Below are positions 33,371 through 42,940 of a stretch of DNA of 64,000 bases, one piece after another (position 1 is the first letter of the stretch; the number at the start of each line of letters is the position of its first letter). A program made the position numbers and the translations under genes. The notes beneath the pieces were generated by a model. That model was not told where the DNA came from. It did no database searches and saw only the letters and a list, made by a program, of their open reading frames with translations. The DNA comes from DATARN01 sp963851105 (GTDB lineage: Bacteria; Actinomycetota; Acidimicrobiia; Acidimicrobiales; Palsa-688): contig CAWKNP010000002.1 of the NCBI GenBank assembly GCA_963851105.1, positions 186,001-250,000 on the forward strand, in the 5' to 3' direction.

Positions 33371-33973
33371 ATGCTTGCCAGCATCGTCCCGCTCGGGGAG
33401 CGGGCTCGCAATCGCCGCTGGGGCGTCACCGTGACGGCATACGTCATCGGGTCCCTTGCGGCCGGGCTGGTGCTGGGGGGGATATTCGGGCTGGCGGGCG
33501 GCGCCGTCGTCGGCTCGCGAACCGCCAGCTCGCCCATCATTTTGGCGATCGTGGCCGGCGCCTTTGTCCTGGGCGCCGCCATCGACGGCGGCGTCGGGCG
33601 CCTGTCGTTGCCCACCATCCACCGCCAGGTCGACGAGGTTTGGCTGCAACGCTACCGGGGGTGGGTCTACGGAGTCGGCTTTGGTTTCCAGCTCGGCCTG
33701 GGCGTGGTCACCATCGTCACCACCGCCACCGTCTACCTCCTTTTCGCCCTGGCGTTCCTGTCGGGATCGTGGCGGTCGGGGGCGGCCCTCGGTGGCGCCT
33801 TCGGGCTGGTCCGAGCGGTGCCAGTTCTGGCCATGGCCAAGGTGACCACTGCGAAGCGGCTGCGCGAAGCGCATCGCCGCATTCAGGGATGGGGGCCCGT
33901 CGCGGCCCGGGCGGCGATCGGCGTACAATGCGCTGTCGCGGTAGTGGCGATCGCCGTGGCGGTGAGGCTATGA
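33371..33973 (+). CDS. Multi-span membrane protein of the Mau-like module
   Basis: 200 aa with about five to six membrane segments and a short basic cytoplasmic N-terminus. The central charged helix (TIHRQVDEVWLQRYRGWVYG) is followed by GVGFGFQLGLGVVTIVTTATVY, a layout reminiscent of CcdA/DsbD or MauF proteins that move electrons across the membrane, but it lacks the cysteine pair that defines them. I do not assign it. The stop overlaps the ATG of the next gene (ATGA). Confidence 0.65.
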   Translation: MLASIVPLGERARNRRWGVTVTAYVIGSLAAGLVLGGIFGLAGGAVVGSRTASSPIILAIVAGAFVLGAAIDGGVGRLSLPTIHRQVDEVWLQRYRGWVYGVGFGFQLGLGVVTIVTTATVYLLFALAFLSGSWRSGAALGGAFGLVRAVPVLAMAKVTTAKRLREAHRRIQGWGPVAARAAIGVQCAVAVVAIAVAVRL

Positions 33974-34449
33974 GGATCCAGGCGCACGGTTTGGCGATCG
34001 ACCTGCTCGGAGGCTGGGATGCCCGCATCCGCCGCCTGGCCGCAGCCGCGACCACCGCGGTCAACTCCGTCACCTCGTTGATCACCGTGCACCCGGTCCT
34101 CCACGCCGCCGACTTTGCCCTCCCCGAGAAGCGCGGCGACTTCGGCAGCGGGGTCGTCGACATCATGCGCCCGACCTCCACCTTCGTCGCTCTCGTCGAA
34201 TACCACCCTGACAACACCACCACGGCGCTGTTCGCCAACGCCGGCCCTCCGCGAAGCATCAGCGCCGACGCGTTCAGCCCCCACCAGCTGCAGCGCACCA
34301 TCGGGGGTCAGGCAGGCGTGCAGCGCTTCTTCTCCGCCGAGGGGAGGGCATTCTGCCTCTACGTGGTGATCGGCAGCATGGCCAACCGGGCGCAGCTGGC
34401 CCCCAAGGTCAACGCCGCCCTGGCCGGCATCCAGATCGAGGCGCCGTGA
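33970..34449 (+). CDS. Conserved hypothetical protein of the Mau-like module
   Basis: 159 aa. Opens MRIQAHGLAIDLLGGWDARI, then VHPVLHAADFALPEKRGDFG and a C-terminal RFFSAEGRAFCLYVVIGS. No signal peptide or membrane span, so cytoplasmic. I recall related proteins encoded beside the same Cys-rich Tat protein in other actinobacteria, but no function. It overlaps both neighbours by four bases, which ties its synthesis to theirs. Confidence 0.65.
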   Translation: MRIQAHGLAIDLLGGWDARIRRLAAAATTAVNSVTSLITVHPVLHAADFALPEKRGDFGSGVVDIMRPTSTFVALVEYHPDNTTTALFANAGPPRSISADAFSPHQLQRTIGGQAGVQRFFSAEGRAFCLYVVIGSMANRAQLAPKVNAALAGIQIEAP

Positions 34450-35087
34450 GCTCCCGGCTGGTCGACGCCGGCACGTCGTTCGTGGCCACCCGGCTGGACC
34501 GGAGGAGCTTCCTTGTCCGCATGACGGTGGCGGGCTCGGCGCTGAGCGTCGCCCCGGTGCGCTACCTGCTGCGACCGGGCAGCGCGTACGACGCGGTGTG
34601 CGGTCCCGACGCCACGTGTGATGCCGGCTATACCGCCATGTGCTGCACCGTGACCGGCGACAACCGATGCCCGCCGGGGACGTTCGCGGGGGGCTGGTGG
34701 AAGGCCGATAATGCCAGCCTGTGTTGCGGCAACGCCCGCTATTACATCGACTGCAACATGGTGTGCGGCCAGGTCTGCGGTTGCCACTGCGCGGGCGGGA
34801 GTTGCGACCAGCGGAAGGTCTGCTGCAACCAGTTCCGCTACGGCCAATGCAACCAGGCGATCGCCTGCGCAGGCCCCATCCAATGCCGGGTCGTCACCTG
34901 CACGCCGCCGTGGCTGGTCAACCCCAACTGCAGCCAGGACATCCGGGTCGATGACGCCACCGCCCAGCACAGCGCTGCCTGTCTCACCTCCGACTGCCAG
35001 TCGTCCCCGCCGCCGCCACAGCCGGCGCGCCATCCTCGAAAGGACCTGATCTCGGTCCTCCTCAGAATCCTCGGGCTGGGCCGATAG
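34446..35087 (+). CDS. Tat-exported cysteine-rich protein resembling methylamine dehydrogenase light chain
   Basis: 213 aa with 22 cysteines. The twin-arginine signal is LDRRSFLVRMTVAGSAL (Arg19-Arg20). The mature part includes CPPGT (75-79) followed by Trp84-Trp85, paired CC motifs, YYIDCNMVCGQVCGCHC, and CTPPW (Trp156). In Paracoccus methylamine dehydrogenase the light chain has six disulfides and a CPPGT motif seven residues before Trp57, which crosslinks with Trp108 to form tryptophan tryptophylquinone. The match in spacing is suggestive, not proof. Upstream MauE- and MauD-like genes would build its disulfides. No heavy chain (MauB) or MauG is nearby. Confidence 0.7.
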   Translation: MSSRLVDAGTSFVATRLDRRSFLVRMTVAGSALSVAPVRYLLRPGSAYDAVCGPDATCDAGYTAMCCTVTGDNRCPPGTFAGGWWKADNASLCCGNARYYIDCNMVCGQVCGCHCAGGSCDQRKVCCNQFRYGQCNQAIACAGPIQCRVVTCTPPWLVNPNCSQDIRVDDATAQHSAACLTSDCQSSPPPPQPARHPRKDLISVLLRILGLGR

Positions 35088-35108
35088 AGCGCGAAGCGCC
35101 TGGGCCCT

Positions 35109-35990
35109 CTAGGGCGTGATGTCGATAGGGGTGCCGACCGGGACCTGGGACAGGATGCTCATCGTCTGGGGGCTGGACCGGATGCAGCCGTGGGAAGACG
35201 CGACCCCCATCGTCGAGGCCGGATCGGACGGATAGCCGTGGATGCCCACCGTGCCGTCCCCGCCGTCGAACTCGGTGAACACGTTGGAGTGCGTGGCGGT
35301 GATGATCACGAGCGGCCCGTAGGTACGCAGCAGATTGGCCGGGGTCGGCACCTTGGCGGCGACGAACGACGGTCCCACGGGTGTCGGCCACTGGGGCTGG
35401 CCGACGCCGACCGGCGCGCTGTAAATGGGCTGGTCATTCTGGTAGAGCGTCAGGCGGCGCTGGCTGACCGAAACGCCGATCCGGTAGTTGGTCGTGGAAA
35501 GGTTGACATCGTCCTTGGACACCCAGCCTGTGAGTCCATTGGGCCGGGCATACACCCGAATCTGCAGCCAGTTGCCCTGGACCGCGGTCACAGGAAGGGC
35601 AGTGGGGCCGCCCCAGGTGGTGGCGGAGATCTCCGAGGCAATGTTGCCGTTGGGCACGTTCCAGTAGGTCAACGCCGCGAACTTGGGCGATGCCAGGACC
35701 GTCGTGCCGGCCGGCAACGGCGCCGGGGCGGGGGCCGTCGCCGCCTGGGTCCCCGATGGCGGCGATGCGGTCGGGGAACCGAACAGCGCCGCCAACAGCA
35801 TCTGCAACGGGTTCCGCTTGCCGACTAGGTCGGCGGCCTGCACCGTGGCGGCGCCGGGAGCGGGGGCGGCCACAGCGGCGGCGGGCCGGGCGGCGACGTG
35901 GCGGGTGGGCATGAAACTGAGGCCCACCAAGGCGGTGCTGCCGGCCGCCACGAGGGCGAGTCCGGCTACTCCAAAAGTGGTCCGGCGCAT
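35109..35990 (-). CDS. L,D-transpeptidase (YkuD) with SH3-like domain
   Basis: 293 aa from the ATG at 35990, preceded by GGGAAGG at good spacing. N-terminal signal/anchor (TTFGVAGLALVAAGSTALVG), an Ala/Pro linker, an SH3-like segment (WLQIRVYARPNGLTGWVSKDDV) and a C-terminal YkuD domain with the catalytic Cys in ASSHGCIRSS (His267, Cys269). It makes 3-3 crosslinks in peptidoglycan or attaches proteins. The gene converges on the Mau-like module. Confidence 0.9.
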   Translation of the reverse strand: MRRTTFGVAGLALVAAGSTALVGLSFMPTRHVAARPAAAVAAPAPGAATVQAADLVGKRNPLQMLLAALFGSPTASPPSGTQAATAPAPAPLPAGTTVLASPKFAALTYWNVPNGNIASEISATTWGGPTALPVTAVQGNWLQIRVYARPNGLTGWVSKDDVNLSTTNYRIGVSVSQRRLTLYQNDQPIYSAPVGVGQPQWPTPVGPSFVAAKVPTPANLLRTYGPLVIITATHSNVFTEFDGGDGTVGIHGYPSDPASTMGVASSHGCIRSSPQTMSILSQVPVGTPIDITP

Positions 35991-36093
35991 GATCAGTACC
36001 TTCCCATTGGGTCGAATGGCTAACGACATCCGATTCGTTGCTTTCGCCCAGGTTAGGTGATCGGGCTCGCTGGCTCCCAACGGGCGCCCAGGA

Positions 36094-36720
36094 TCAGTGC
36101 TGGATGAACGCTTGCGGACCGATCGCGATCGTCATACAGGTGCTCAACAACAGATCGCCGAGAGCGGCCTCGACCGGACGTAAGAGGTCGAGGCGGGCGC
36201 CGAGGGTGGGGACTTTCAGGGGTGCCGCCATGTCCCAATAGACAGCGGTGTCGACCATCTCGGCCAGAAGGTCGAACGTGGCCGCTGTCGTCAGGAGCGA
36301 CAGCGTCCCGAGCGCGGCTCCGGCCGCGTCGAAGAGCGGATACCCGCAAATGGGGTCGCGGCTGTTTGATTTGGGAAGCCCGGCGAGCCGGGCCAGCAAC
36401 CCACCCCCGCCATCGCGGAGGAAGCCATCGTCACCCTCTCGGGTAATCGTCCCGATCGCGGAACCGGCCACCGCCGTCACCGTCGTCACCGTCGTCACCG
36501 CTGCCCGGCAGTCGAGCGCAAGGTCGCCGCCGGCGCCTTTGAGGGTGCAGCGGCCGGCGTCGCCGGTGTTCTTGAAGCCGAGGAGCACCCAGGGAGAGCC
36601 GACCTGGGCGCCCACCGCGATGGTCTGATCAGCGCCCGTCTTGAAGGTGAGCGTAAGGGCGTTGTTCAATTTGCGCCCCGTTCGGGCATCGACAACCGTC
36701 GCTGAACCGAGGAGACCCAC
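36094..36720 (-). CDS. Hypothetical protein
   Basis: 208 aa from a GTG at 36720 that has TACACT 7 nt before it. Opens GLLGSATVVDARTGRKLNNAL and contains several beta-rich stretches, TTVTTVTAVAG and DPICGYPLFDAAGAALGT. No signal peptide, membrane span or known family recognised. It lies between the ABC permease and the L,D-transpeptidase on the same strand but has its own promoter-like element. Confidence 0.7.
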   Translation of the reverse strand: MGLLGSATVVDARTGRKLNNALTLTFKTGADQTIAVGAQVGSPWVLLGFKNTGDAGRCTLKGAGGDLALDCRAAVTTVTTVTAVAGSAIGTITREGDDGFLRDGGGGLLARLAGLPKSNSRDPICGYPLFDAAGAALGTLSLLTTAATFDLLAEMVDTAVYWDMAAPLKVPTLGARLDLLRPVEAALGDLLLSTCMTIAIGPQAFIQH

Positions 36721-36727
36721 CGGGGCG

Positions 36728-36733
36728 AGTGTA
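36728..36733 (-). promoter_or_regulatory. -10 element, leaderless arrangement (hypothetical 36094-36720)
   Basis: On the minus strand TACACT ends 7 nt before the GTG at 36720. Confidence 0.5.
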
Positions 36734-36757
36734 GCGACCGCCCCTTTTTCCCAGCCC

Positions 36758-39319
36758 TCAGGTGGCGATTGCGGTCAGCACGTCGAGCTTGGCGGCCCGG
36801 CGGGCGGGGCTGATGGCGGCCAGGACGCCGGCGATGCCGGCCATGACCAGAACCGCGAACAAGGTGCCAACCGGGATGCTGATGACGGTTCCGGTGTCGA
36901 AATGGATGGCCGAAACCAGGGCCAGCCCGAGGCCGAGTCCCACCACGATGCCGAGCACGGCGCCGATCAGGCACACCACGATGGCTTCGCCCCGCACCAT
37001 GCGCCGCACCTGGCGCCGCATCATCCCGACCGCCCGCAGCAGCCCCAACTCCCGGGTCCTCTCGATGACCGACAGTGCCAGGGTGTTCACGATGCCGATG
37101 AGGGCGATGAGGATGGAGAAGGCCAGCAACACGTACACCAGGTTCAGCAAAGTGCTGATCGAGTTCTTCTCGCTCGCCTTGAACGCCGTCTGATCCTGGA
37201 CCTGGAGGCCGGGATAGGGCGCGATGACCTGCTTGATCGCAGTGAGAGAAGCGGCCGGCGACGCCCGGTCCTTGACGAAGACCAGCTGGTCCAATCCGCC
37301 CTTGGGATAGTTGGCGTCGTAGGTCGCGATCGAGATCACGTAGCTGCCGACGAACTGGTTGGCCTTGTAGGTCCCGCCGACGGTGAGGTGCTGGGTGCCG
37401 CTAGCGTCGAAGCCCATGGTGAGGGCGTCGCCCACCTTCAAGTGGTGGCTGCTGGCGGTCGAATCGCTGATGAGGACGTCTCCTTGGGCGAGGGCGGACA
37501 GCGAGCCCGAGGTCATGGCGAAGTTGATGACCTGGCCGGCCGTGGCCGGATCGACCGCGACGAGGGTCTTGCTCGAGGTGCCGCTGTGCCAGTTGGCCTG
37601 GCGTCCTGCGGCCACGGCCGCCAGTTCGGGTCGCGCCGCCAGGCCCTTGGCCACGTCGGGACTGAAGCCCGTGCCGGCGTTTCCGCCGCCGGAGGATCCG
37701 GAGGGCGAGACGATGTAGTCGGCCTTGACGCTCTGGTCGATGACTCGGCTGAGGGTGGAGCGGATGCTGGCGCCCACGGTGCCGATGACAGTGACCAGGG
37801 CGACGCCGATCATCAGCGCGGCCGCCGTCGAGGCGGTGCGCTTGGGGTTGCGCATGGCGTTCTGCTGGCTGAGGCGGCCCGTCATGCCCCCGATCATGGG
37901 CAGGGGGGCGCCCAGCACCCGGGCCATGGGAGTCACGACCATGGGGCTGAGCATGGCCACCGCGATGAAGACCAGAGCGGCGCCGAGGCCCACGATCAGC
38001 GCGGCGTTCGACGGGTTGGCGAAGAGACCGAAGCCGAGGGCGAAAAGTCCGAGGACCCCGACGACCGACCCCGCCGTGATCCGGCGCCGCAGCGAGCCCT
38101 GCTCGGAGAGCACGGCATCGGTCATGGCCGCGACCGGCGGCACCCGCGACGCCCGGCGGGCGGGGACGATCGACGAGACGACCGTGACGACGGTGCCGAT
38201 GATGAGCGACAAGATGACGGTGCGGGGGAGCAGCTGCAGCGAGGAGGTCGGCAGCCCGAATCCGAGGGCCTTGAACAGTGCCTGCATACCGAGGGCCAGC
38301 AGCACGCCGGCGCCGAGGCCGACCAAGGACGCGGCGGCGCCCACGATGCCCGCTTCGGTCACCACCGACCACGTGACCTGGCGGCGGCTGGCGCCCACGG
38401 CCCGCAACAAGGCCAGCTCCCGGGTGCGTTGGGTGACCAGGATGCTAAAGGTGTTGTAGATGATGAAGGCGCCCACGAACAGGGCGATGCCGGCGAACAC
38501 CAGCAGGAAGGTCGTGAACATCCCGATACTGTGTTCGATCGACTTGGCGGTGTCGGCGGCGACGCTGGCGGCGGTGACGGCCTCGTACTGGGGCGGCAGG
38601 ACGTCGGCGATGCGCCCGGTGAGGTCGGCCGAGGTGATCCCGGGTTTGGCGGCCACGTCGATCGAGTCCCACTGGCCGGGATGGCCGAGTAGCTGCTGGG
38701 CGGTGGGGCCGTCGAAGATGACGAAGGTGGCGCCGGCCAGGTTGTCCTGGCTGCCGAAGCCGAGCGATCCCACGATCGTGAATTGCCGGGGAGCGGCCGC
38801 GGTGAGGACGGTCACCTGGTCGCCGAGGTGGAAGCCCTTCTTCTTGAAGGTGGTGGCGTCGATCGCGACCTCGTTGCCGTTGGCCGGGCCTCGTCCACTG
38901 CGGGTCGTGAACGACGACAGCTGCCGGTCGGGCAGCCAGTTGGCCCCGAAGGTGGGGGGCCCGTTGCCGCCGCCGATGGTCTTGCCATCGCGTCCCACCA
39001 GCTGCGCGTAACCCTGGATGGTCCCATCGGCGACCTTGACTTCGGGCACCGCCGCCACCGTGGCCACCAGGCTGTCGGGCACGGGGGCTCGTTGGACGCT
39101 GGCTGCGTCGAAGCCGGTGCTCTTGAACGGCGTCTTCGCGCGCACTGTCGTGTCCTTGCCGACCGCCGTCTGGGCGAAGAGGGTGTTGAAGGTGTGGTTG
39201 ATGGTGTCGGTCAGCATGTAGGTGCCGGCCATGAACGACACGCCCAGCACGATGGCGAGGGCGGTCATGGCGAGGCGCACCTTGTGGGCCAGGATCCCCT
39301 TGATCGTCGCTTTGAACAT
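36758..39319 (-). CDS. ABC transporter permease, MacB/FtsX type
   Basis: 853 aa. One N-terminal span (MTALAIVLGVSFMAGTYML), a large extracytoplasmic domain, a first FtsX core (three spans near 270-420), a further span pair, a second periplasmic domain and a terminal FtsX core (STLLNLVYVLLAFSILIALIGIVNTLALSV). This duplicated design is that of MacB-like exporters of lipids, antibiotics or peptides and of mechanotransmission systems. It starts 2 bp after the ATPase stop, so the pair is coupled. Confidence 0.92.
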   Translation of the reverse strand: MFKATIKGILAHKVRLAMTALAIVLGVSFMAGTYMLTDTINHTFNTLFAQTAVGKDTTVRAKTPFKSTGFDAASVQRAPVPDSLVATVAAVPEVKVADGTIQGYAQLVGRDGKTIGGGNGPPTFGANWLPDRQLSSFTTRSGRGPANGNEVAIDATTFKKKGFHLGDQVTVLTAAAPRQFTIVGSLGFGSQDNLAGATFVIFDGPTAQQLLGHPGQWDSIDVAAKPGITSADLTGRIADVLPPQYEAVTAASVAADTAKSIEHSIGMFTTFLLVFAGIALFVGAFIIYNTFSILVTQRTRELALLRAVGASRRQVTWSVVTEAGIVGAAASLVGLGAGVLLALGMQALFKALGFGLPTSSLQLLPRTVILSLIIGTVVTVVSSIVPARRASRVPPVAAMTDAVLSEQGSLRRRITAGSVVGVLGLFALGFGLFANPSNAALIVGLGAALVFIAVAMLSPMVVTPMARVLGAPLPMIGGMTGRLSQQNAMRNPKRTASTAAALMIGVALVTVIGTVGASIRSTLSRVIDQSVKADYIVSPSGSSGGGNAGTGFSPDVAKGLAARPELAAVAAGRQANWHSGTSSKTLVAVDPATAGQVINFAMTSGSLSALAQGDVLISDSTASSHHLKVGDALTMGFDASGTQHLTVGGTYKANQFVGSYVISIATYDANYPKGGLDQLVFVKDRASPAASLTAIKQVIAPYPGLQVQDQTAFKASEKNSISTLLNLVYVLLAFSILIALIGIVNTLALSVIERTRELGLLRAVGMMRRQVRRMVRGEAIVVCLIGAVLGIVVGLGLGLALVSAIHFDTGTVISIPVGTLFAVLVMAGIAGVLAAISPARRAAKLDVLTAIAT

Positions 39320-39321
39320 CG

Positions 39322-40122
<801 letters not shown>

Positions 40123-40238
40123 ATCTCCAGTCTGGCGAAAAATCCCGACGAAGTCGTCACTATTCCGGGCTGTTCAGGTCATCCGAAAGGTGCACGCGAG
40201 CTCCGCCGCCAGGATGACCACTCTTGCTTTCGCAACCG

Positions 40239-42389
40239 TCAGCCGCCCATAAGGTGCTGGCGGAACCAGTCGAGGATGATTTCCGCCCGCATGATGCGAT
40301 GCTTGGGGGAGCCCGACCGGGACAGCTCGTGACTCTCGCCGGGGAAGCGCACCAGCTCCGGGTTGCGGCCGAGCAGCCGAAGCGCCACGAACAGCTCCTC
40401 GGCCTGGCTGATGGGGCAGCGCAGGTCGTTTTCGGAGTGCATCAGGAGCATGGGCGTCGTCATGGCCCGTACGTAGGTGATGGGCGACTGGCGGAGGTAG
40501 GCCTCGGGGTTGTCCAGGTGCGACACCCCGATCATCGTGCGGAAGGCGGTGGCGACGTCGGAGCTCTGCTCCAAGGCCAGGAGGTTGTTGCACGACCGTT
40601 CCGAGCACGCCGCCCGGAAACGGTCGTTGTGCCCCACGATCCACGAGGTCATGTAGCCGCCGTAGGAGCCGCCGAGGACCCCGAGGCGTTCGGGGTCGAT
40701 CGGAAACCGTTCGATGGCGGCGTCGATCACCGCCATCACGTCGTCGTAGTCGACCCCGCCCCAGCCCGAGCCGGGATCTTTGTCGGCTTCGGGCCAGCGG
40801 ATCGCCCGCCCCGACGCCTCGGTGCCGCCCGACGAGCCCCGGGGATTGCAGTACACGACTGCGAACCCGGCCCCGACCTGCAACTGGAACTCGTCGAAGA
40901 ACCGGTTGCCATACTGCGTGAAAGGACCGCCGTGGATGTTCAGAAGAGCGGGGAAAAGGGCGCCGGATGCCCCGGAGTCGAGTGCGCCGGCGCCGGTCGC
41001 GGTGGCGTCGCCTGTCTCGTCGGTGGCTGTCGTGTCGGTGGATGTCGTGTCGGCGCCGGTTGCGGTTGCAGTGGCTGTCTTGTCGGTGGCTGTCGTGGCC
41101 CGGGTTGGGGTGATGATCCACGCCGGGACCGGGAACCCGTCGGGAGCAGTGGCGGTGAACGGAATCGGCGCCGCAAGGTCGTGAGCCCTGCCGAATCGCT
41201 CCCCGAGATGTGTGAGCTGCCGCTCCTCGGGGTTCGTGGCCATCGTGTCGAACACGAACAGTTCCGCGGTGGCGGTCGGCGTCGAGGCGCAGAACGCCAG
41301 CGTCCCGGCGACCAGGTCGAAGGCCGACACCTCGCGATCGCCGCCCACGAGCTGCTCGATCGGGCCGGTGCGGTACAGGTGGGTGTTGCCCTGGTCCTCG
41401 ACCGCGAACACCAGGCGGCCGCGGTCCCAGACCGGCTCGCGGGCGCTTGGGTAGGGGACGCACTGCCGGTCGAGCTCGGTGGTGAGGACGTCGGTCACGC
41501 CGAGCGCGAGGTCCAGCACCGCGATCTGACCGTGGTGGGGGTCGGAGCTGGGATCCCCGAAGTAGTTGACGGCCAGCTCGGTGCCATCGGGAGACCAGGA
41601 CGGGGAACCGTAGGCATGGCCGGTGGCGGTCAGCTGGCGGGCCACACCAGGGTCGCCGCCATCGTCGGGCACCATGACGGTGAACAGGTCGGTGGCGAAG
41701 TCGAGGTCCCAAGTGTCGTGGCGGGCCGATGTGAACGCCAGCTGGGTCCCGTCGGGCGACCAGCTCAGACCGTCGACCTGGAACGGCCCGATCGTGACGG
41801 CCCGTGGCTTGGCCGAACCGTCCGAGGGCACCACGAACAGCTGGCGGACCCGGTCCACGACCCAACCGACCGAATCCAACCGGGAGAACAGGCGCGTGAT
41901 GCGCCGGGGCGGCTGGTTCTTGACCTCCTTCTTCGCGTCGTGGCCCTTCTTGCCGGCGATGTCGACGGCGCCGTAGTGGTGTTCGTCCCGGAGGCGGGCG
42001 AGGAAGGCCAGCCGGCTGCCGTCGGGCGACCATGCCAGCTCTTCGATCTCCTCCGGCCAATCCGCGATCTGGCGGACCTCACCGCCGCCCGCCACCGGGG
42101 CCACGTACAGCTCGCAGCCCTCGTCGTCGCCCCGGCGGTGCGACACGAACGCCAACTCAGTACCGTCCGGTGACCACCGCGGCCGGGTGTCCCTGTGCCG
42201 GCCGGCGCTGAAGGGCCGCGGCGGGCTTGATCCATCGGTGGCCGCCAGCCATACCTGGCTGCGGTAGCGATTGTCGTCGAGGTCGACGCTGGTGACCGTG
42301 AAGGCCACCGTTTTCCCGTCGGGTGCCACACGGGGCTCGCCGACGTTTACCAGATCGGCGATGTTCTCGGGTCGCATGTTCCTGGCCAT
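40239..42389 (-). CDS. S9-family prolyl oligopeptidase/acylaminoacyl peptidase
   Basis: 716 aa. N-terminal beta-propeller with WSPDG repeats (RWSPDGTELAF, AWSPDGSRLAF, SWSPDGTQLAF, SWSPDGTELAV), then an alpha/beta hydrolase domain with GGSYGG (Ser near 574), Asp in HSENDLRCP (near 654) and His in GESHELSRS (near 686). A threonine/alanine-rich tract (about residues 428-476, bases 40960-41106) is inserted just before the catalytic domain and is not part of the normal fold. No signal peptide, so cytoplasmic. A minisatellite lies upstream. Confidence 0.93.
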   Translation of the reverse strand: MARNMRPENIADLVNVGEPRVAPDGKTVAFTVTSVDLDDNRYRSQVWLAATDGSSPPRPFSAGRHRDTRPRWSPDGTELAFVSHRRGDDEGCELYVAPVAGGGEVRQIADWPEEIEELAWSPDGSRLAFLARLRDEHHYGAVDIAGKKGHDAKKEVKNQPPRRITRLFSRLDSVGWVVDRVRQLFVVPSDGSAKPRAVTIGPFQVDGLSWSPDGTQLAFTSARHDTWDLDFATDLFTVMVPDDGGDPGVARQLTATGHAYGSPSWSPDGTELAVNYFGDPSSDPHHGQIAVLDLALGVTDVLTTELDRQCVPYPSAREPVWDRGRLVFAVEDQGNTHLYRTGPIEQLVGGDREVSAFDLVAGTLAFCASTPTATAELFVFDTMATNPEERQLTHLGERFGRAHDLAAPIPFTATAPDGFPVPAWIITPTRATTATDKTATATATGADTTSTDTTATDETGDATATGAGALDSGASGALFPALLNIHGGPFTQYGNRFFDEFQLQVGAGFAVVYCNPRGSSGGTEASGRAIRWPEADKDPGSGWGGVDYDDVMAVIDAAIERFPIDPERLGVLGGSYGGYMTSWIVGHNDRFRAACSERSCNNLLALEQSSDVATAFRTMIGVSHLDNPEAYLRQSPITYVRAMTTPMLLMHSENDLRCPISQAEELFVALRLLGRNPELVRFPGESHELSRSGSPKHRIMRAEIILDWFRQHLMGG

Positions 42390-42532
42390 GGCCCCAAGGC
42401 TGCCGCACCAGGGCCGGTCCGGCCACTCCCGGTTCTAGGGGACCGGTCCCGGGCCTATCGAGCGCCCGCGACTTTTCGCCCAGACGGGCGGCGGGCGAGC
42501 CGGGCCCGATATTTGGGGCCGGAGGGGCGCTG

Positions 42533-42903
42533 GGCCGGGGGGGTGGTCACAACCCGGTGTCTGGGGCCGGGTTTGTGTCCGGGGGTGGGTGTTGTTGGGT
42601 GGGGGGGTGGTCACAATCCGGTGTCTGGGGCCGGGTTTGTGTCCAGGGGTTGGTGTTGCTGGGTGGGGGGGTGGTCACAATCCGGTGTCTGGGGCCGGGT
42701 TTGTGTCCAGGGGTTGGTGTTGCTGGGTGGGGGGGTGGTCACAATCCGGTGTCTGGGGCCGGGTTTGTGTCCAGGGGTGGGTGCTGCTGGGCGGGGGGGT
42801 GGTCACAATCCGGTGTCTGGGGCCGGGTTTGTGTCCAGGGGTGGGTGTTGCTGGGCGGGGGGGTGGTCACAATCCGGTGTCTGGGGCCGGGTTTGTGTCC
42901 AGG
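42533..42903. repeat. Minisatellite: six tandem copies of a 64 bp unit
   Basis: The unit begins GGTGGTCACAATCCGGTGTC and continues with TGGGGCCGGGTTTGTGTCC and a G-rich spacer. The T of GGTGG falls at 42544, 42608, 42672, 42736, 42800 and 42864, an exact 64 bp period. Copies 2-5 are almost identical; copy 1 has AACCC instead of AATCC, and copy 6 is cut after TGTCCAGG. Because 64 is not a multiple of three, all three frames stay open across it; I treat it as non-coding. It separates two minus-strand genes. Confidence 0.95.
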
Positions 42904-42940
42904 CTCAGCGGCGTGGCGGCGTGGCCGCGTGCGGCGGCGG

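Noticed and set aside
36641..38692. A 683-codon plus-strand open frame opposite the ABC permease
   Set aside because: It is rich in Asp/Gly/His/Arg, typical of antisense frames in GC-rich DNA, and the permease on the other strand is unambiguous.
42533..42903. CRISPR array
   Set aside because: The whole 64 bp unit is repeated, so there are no variable spacers, and no cas genes are present.
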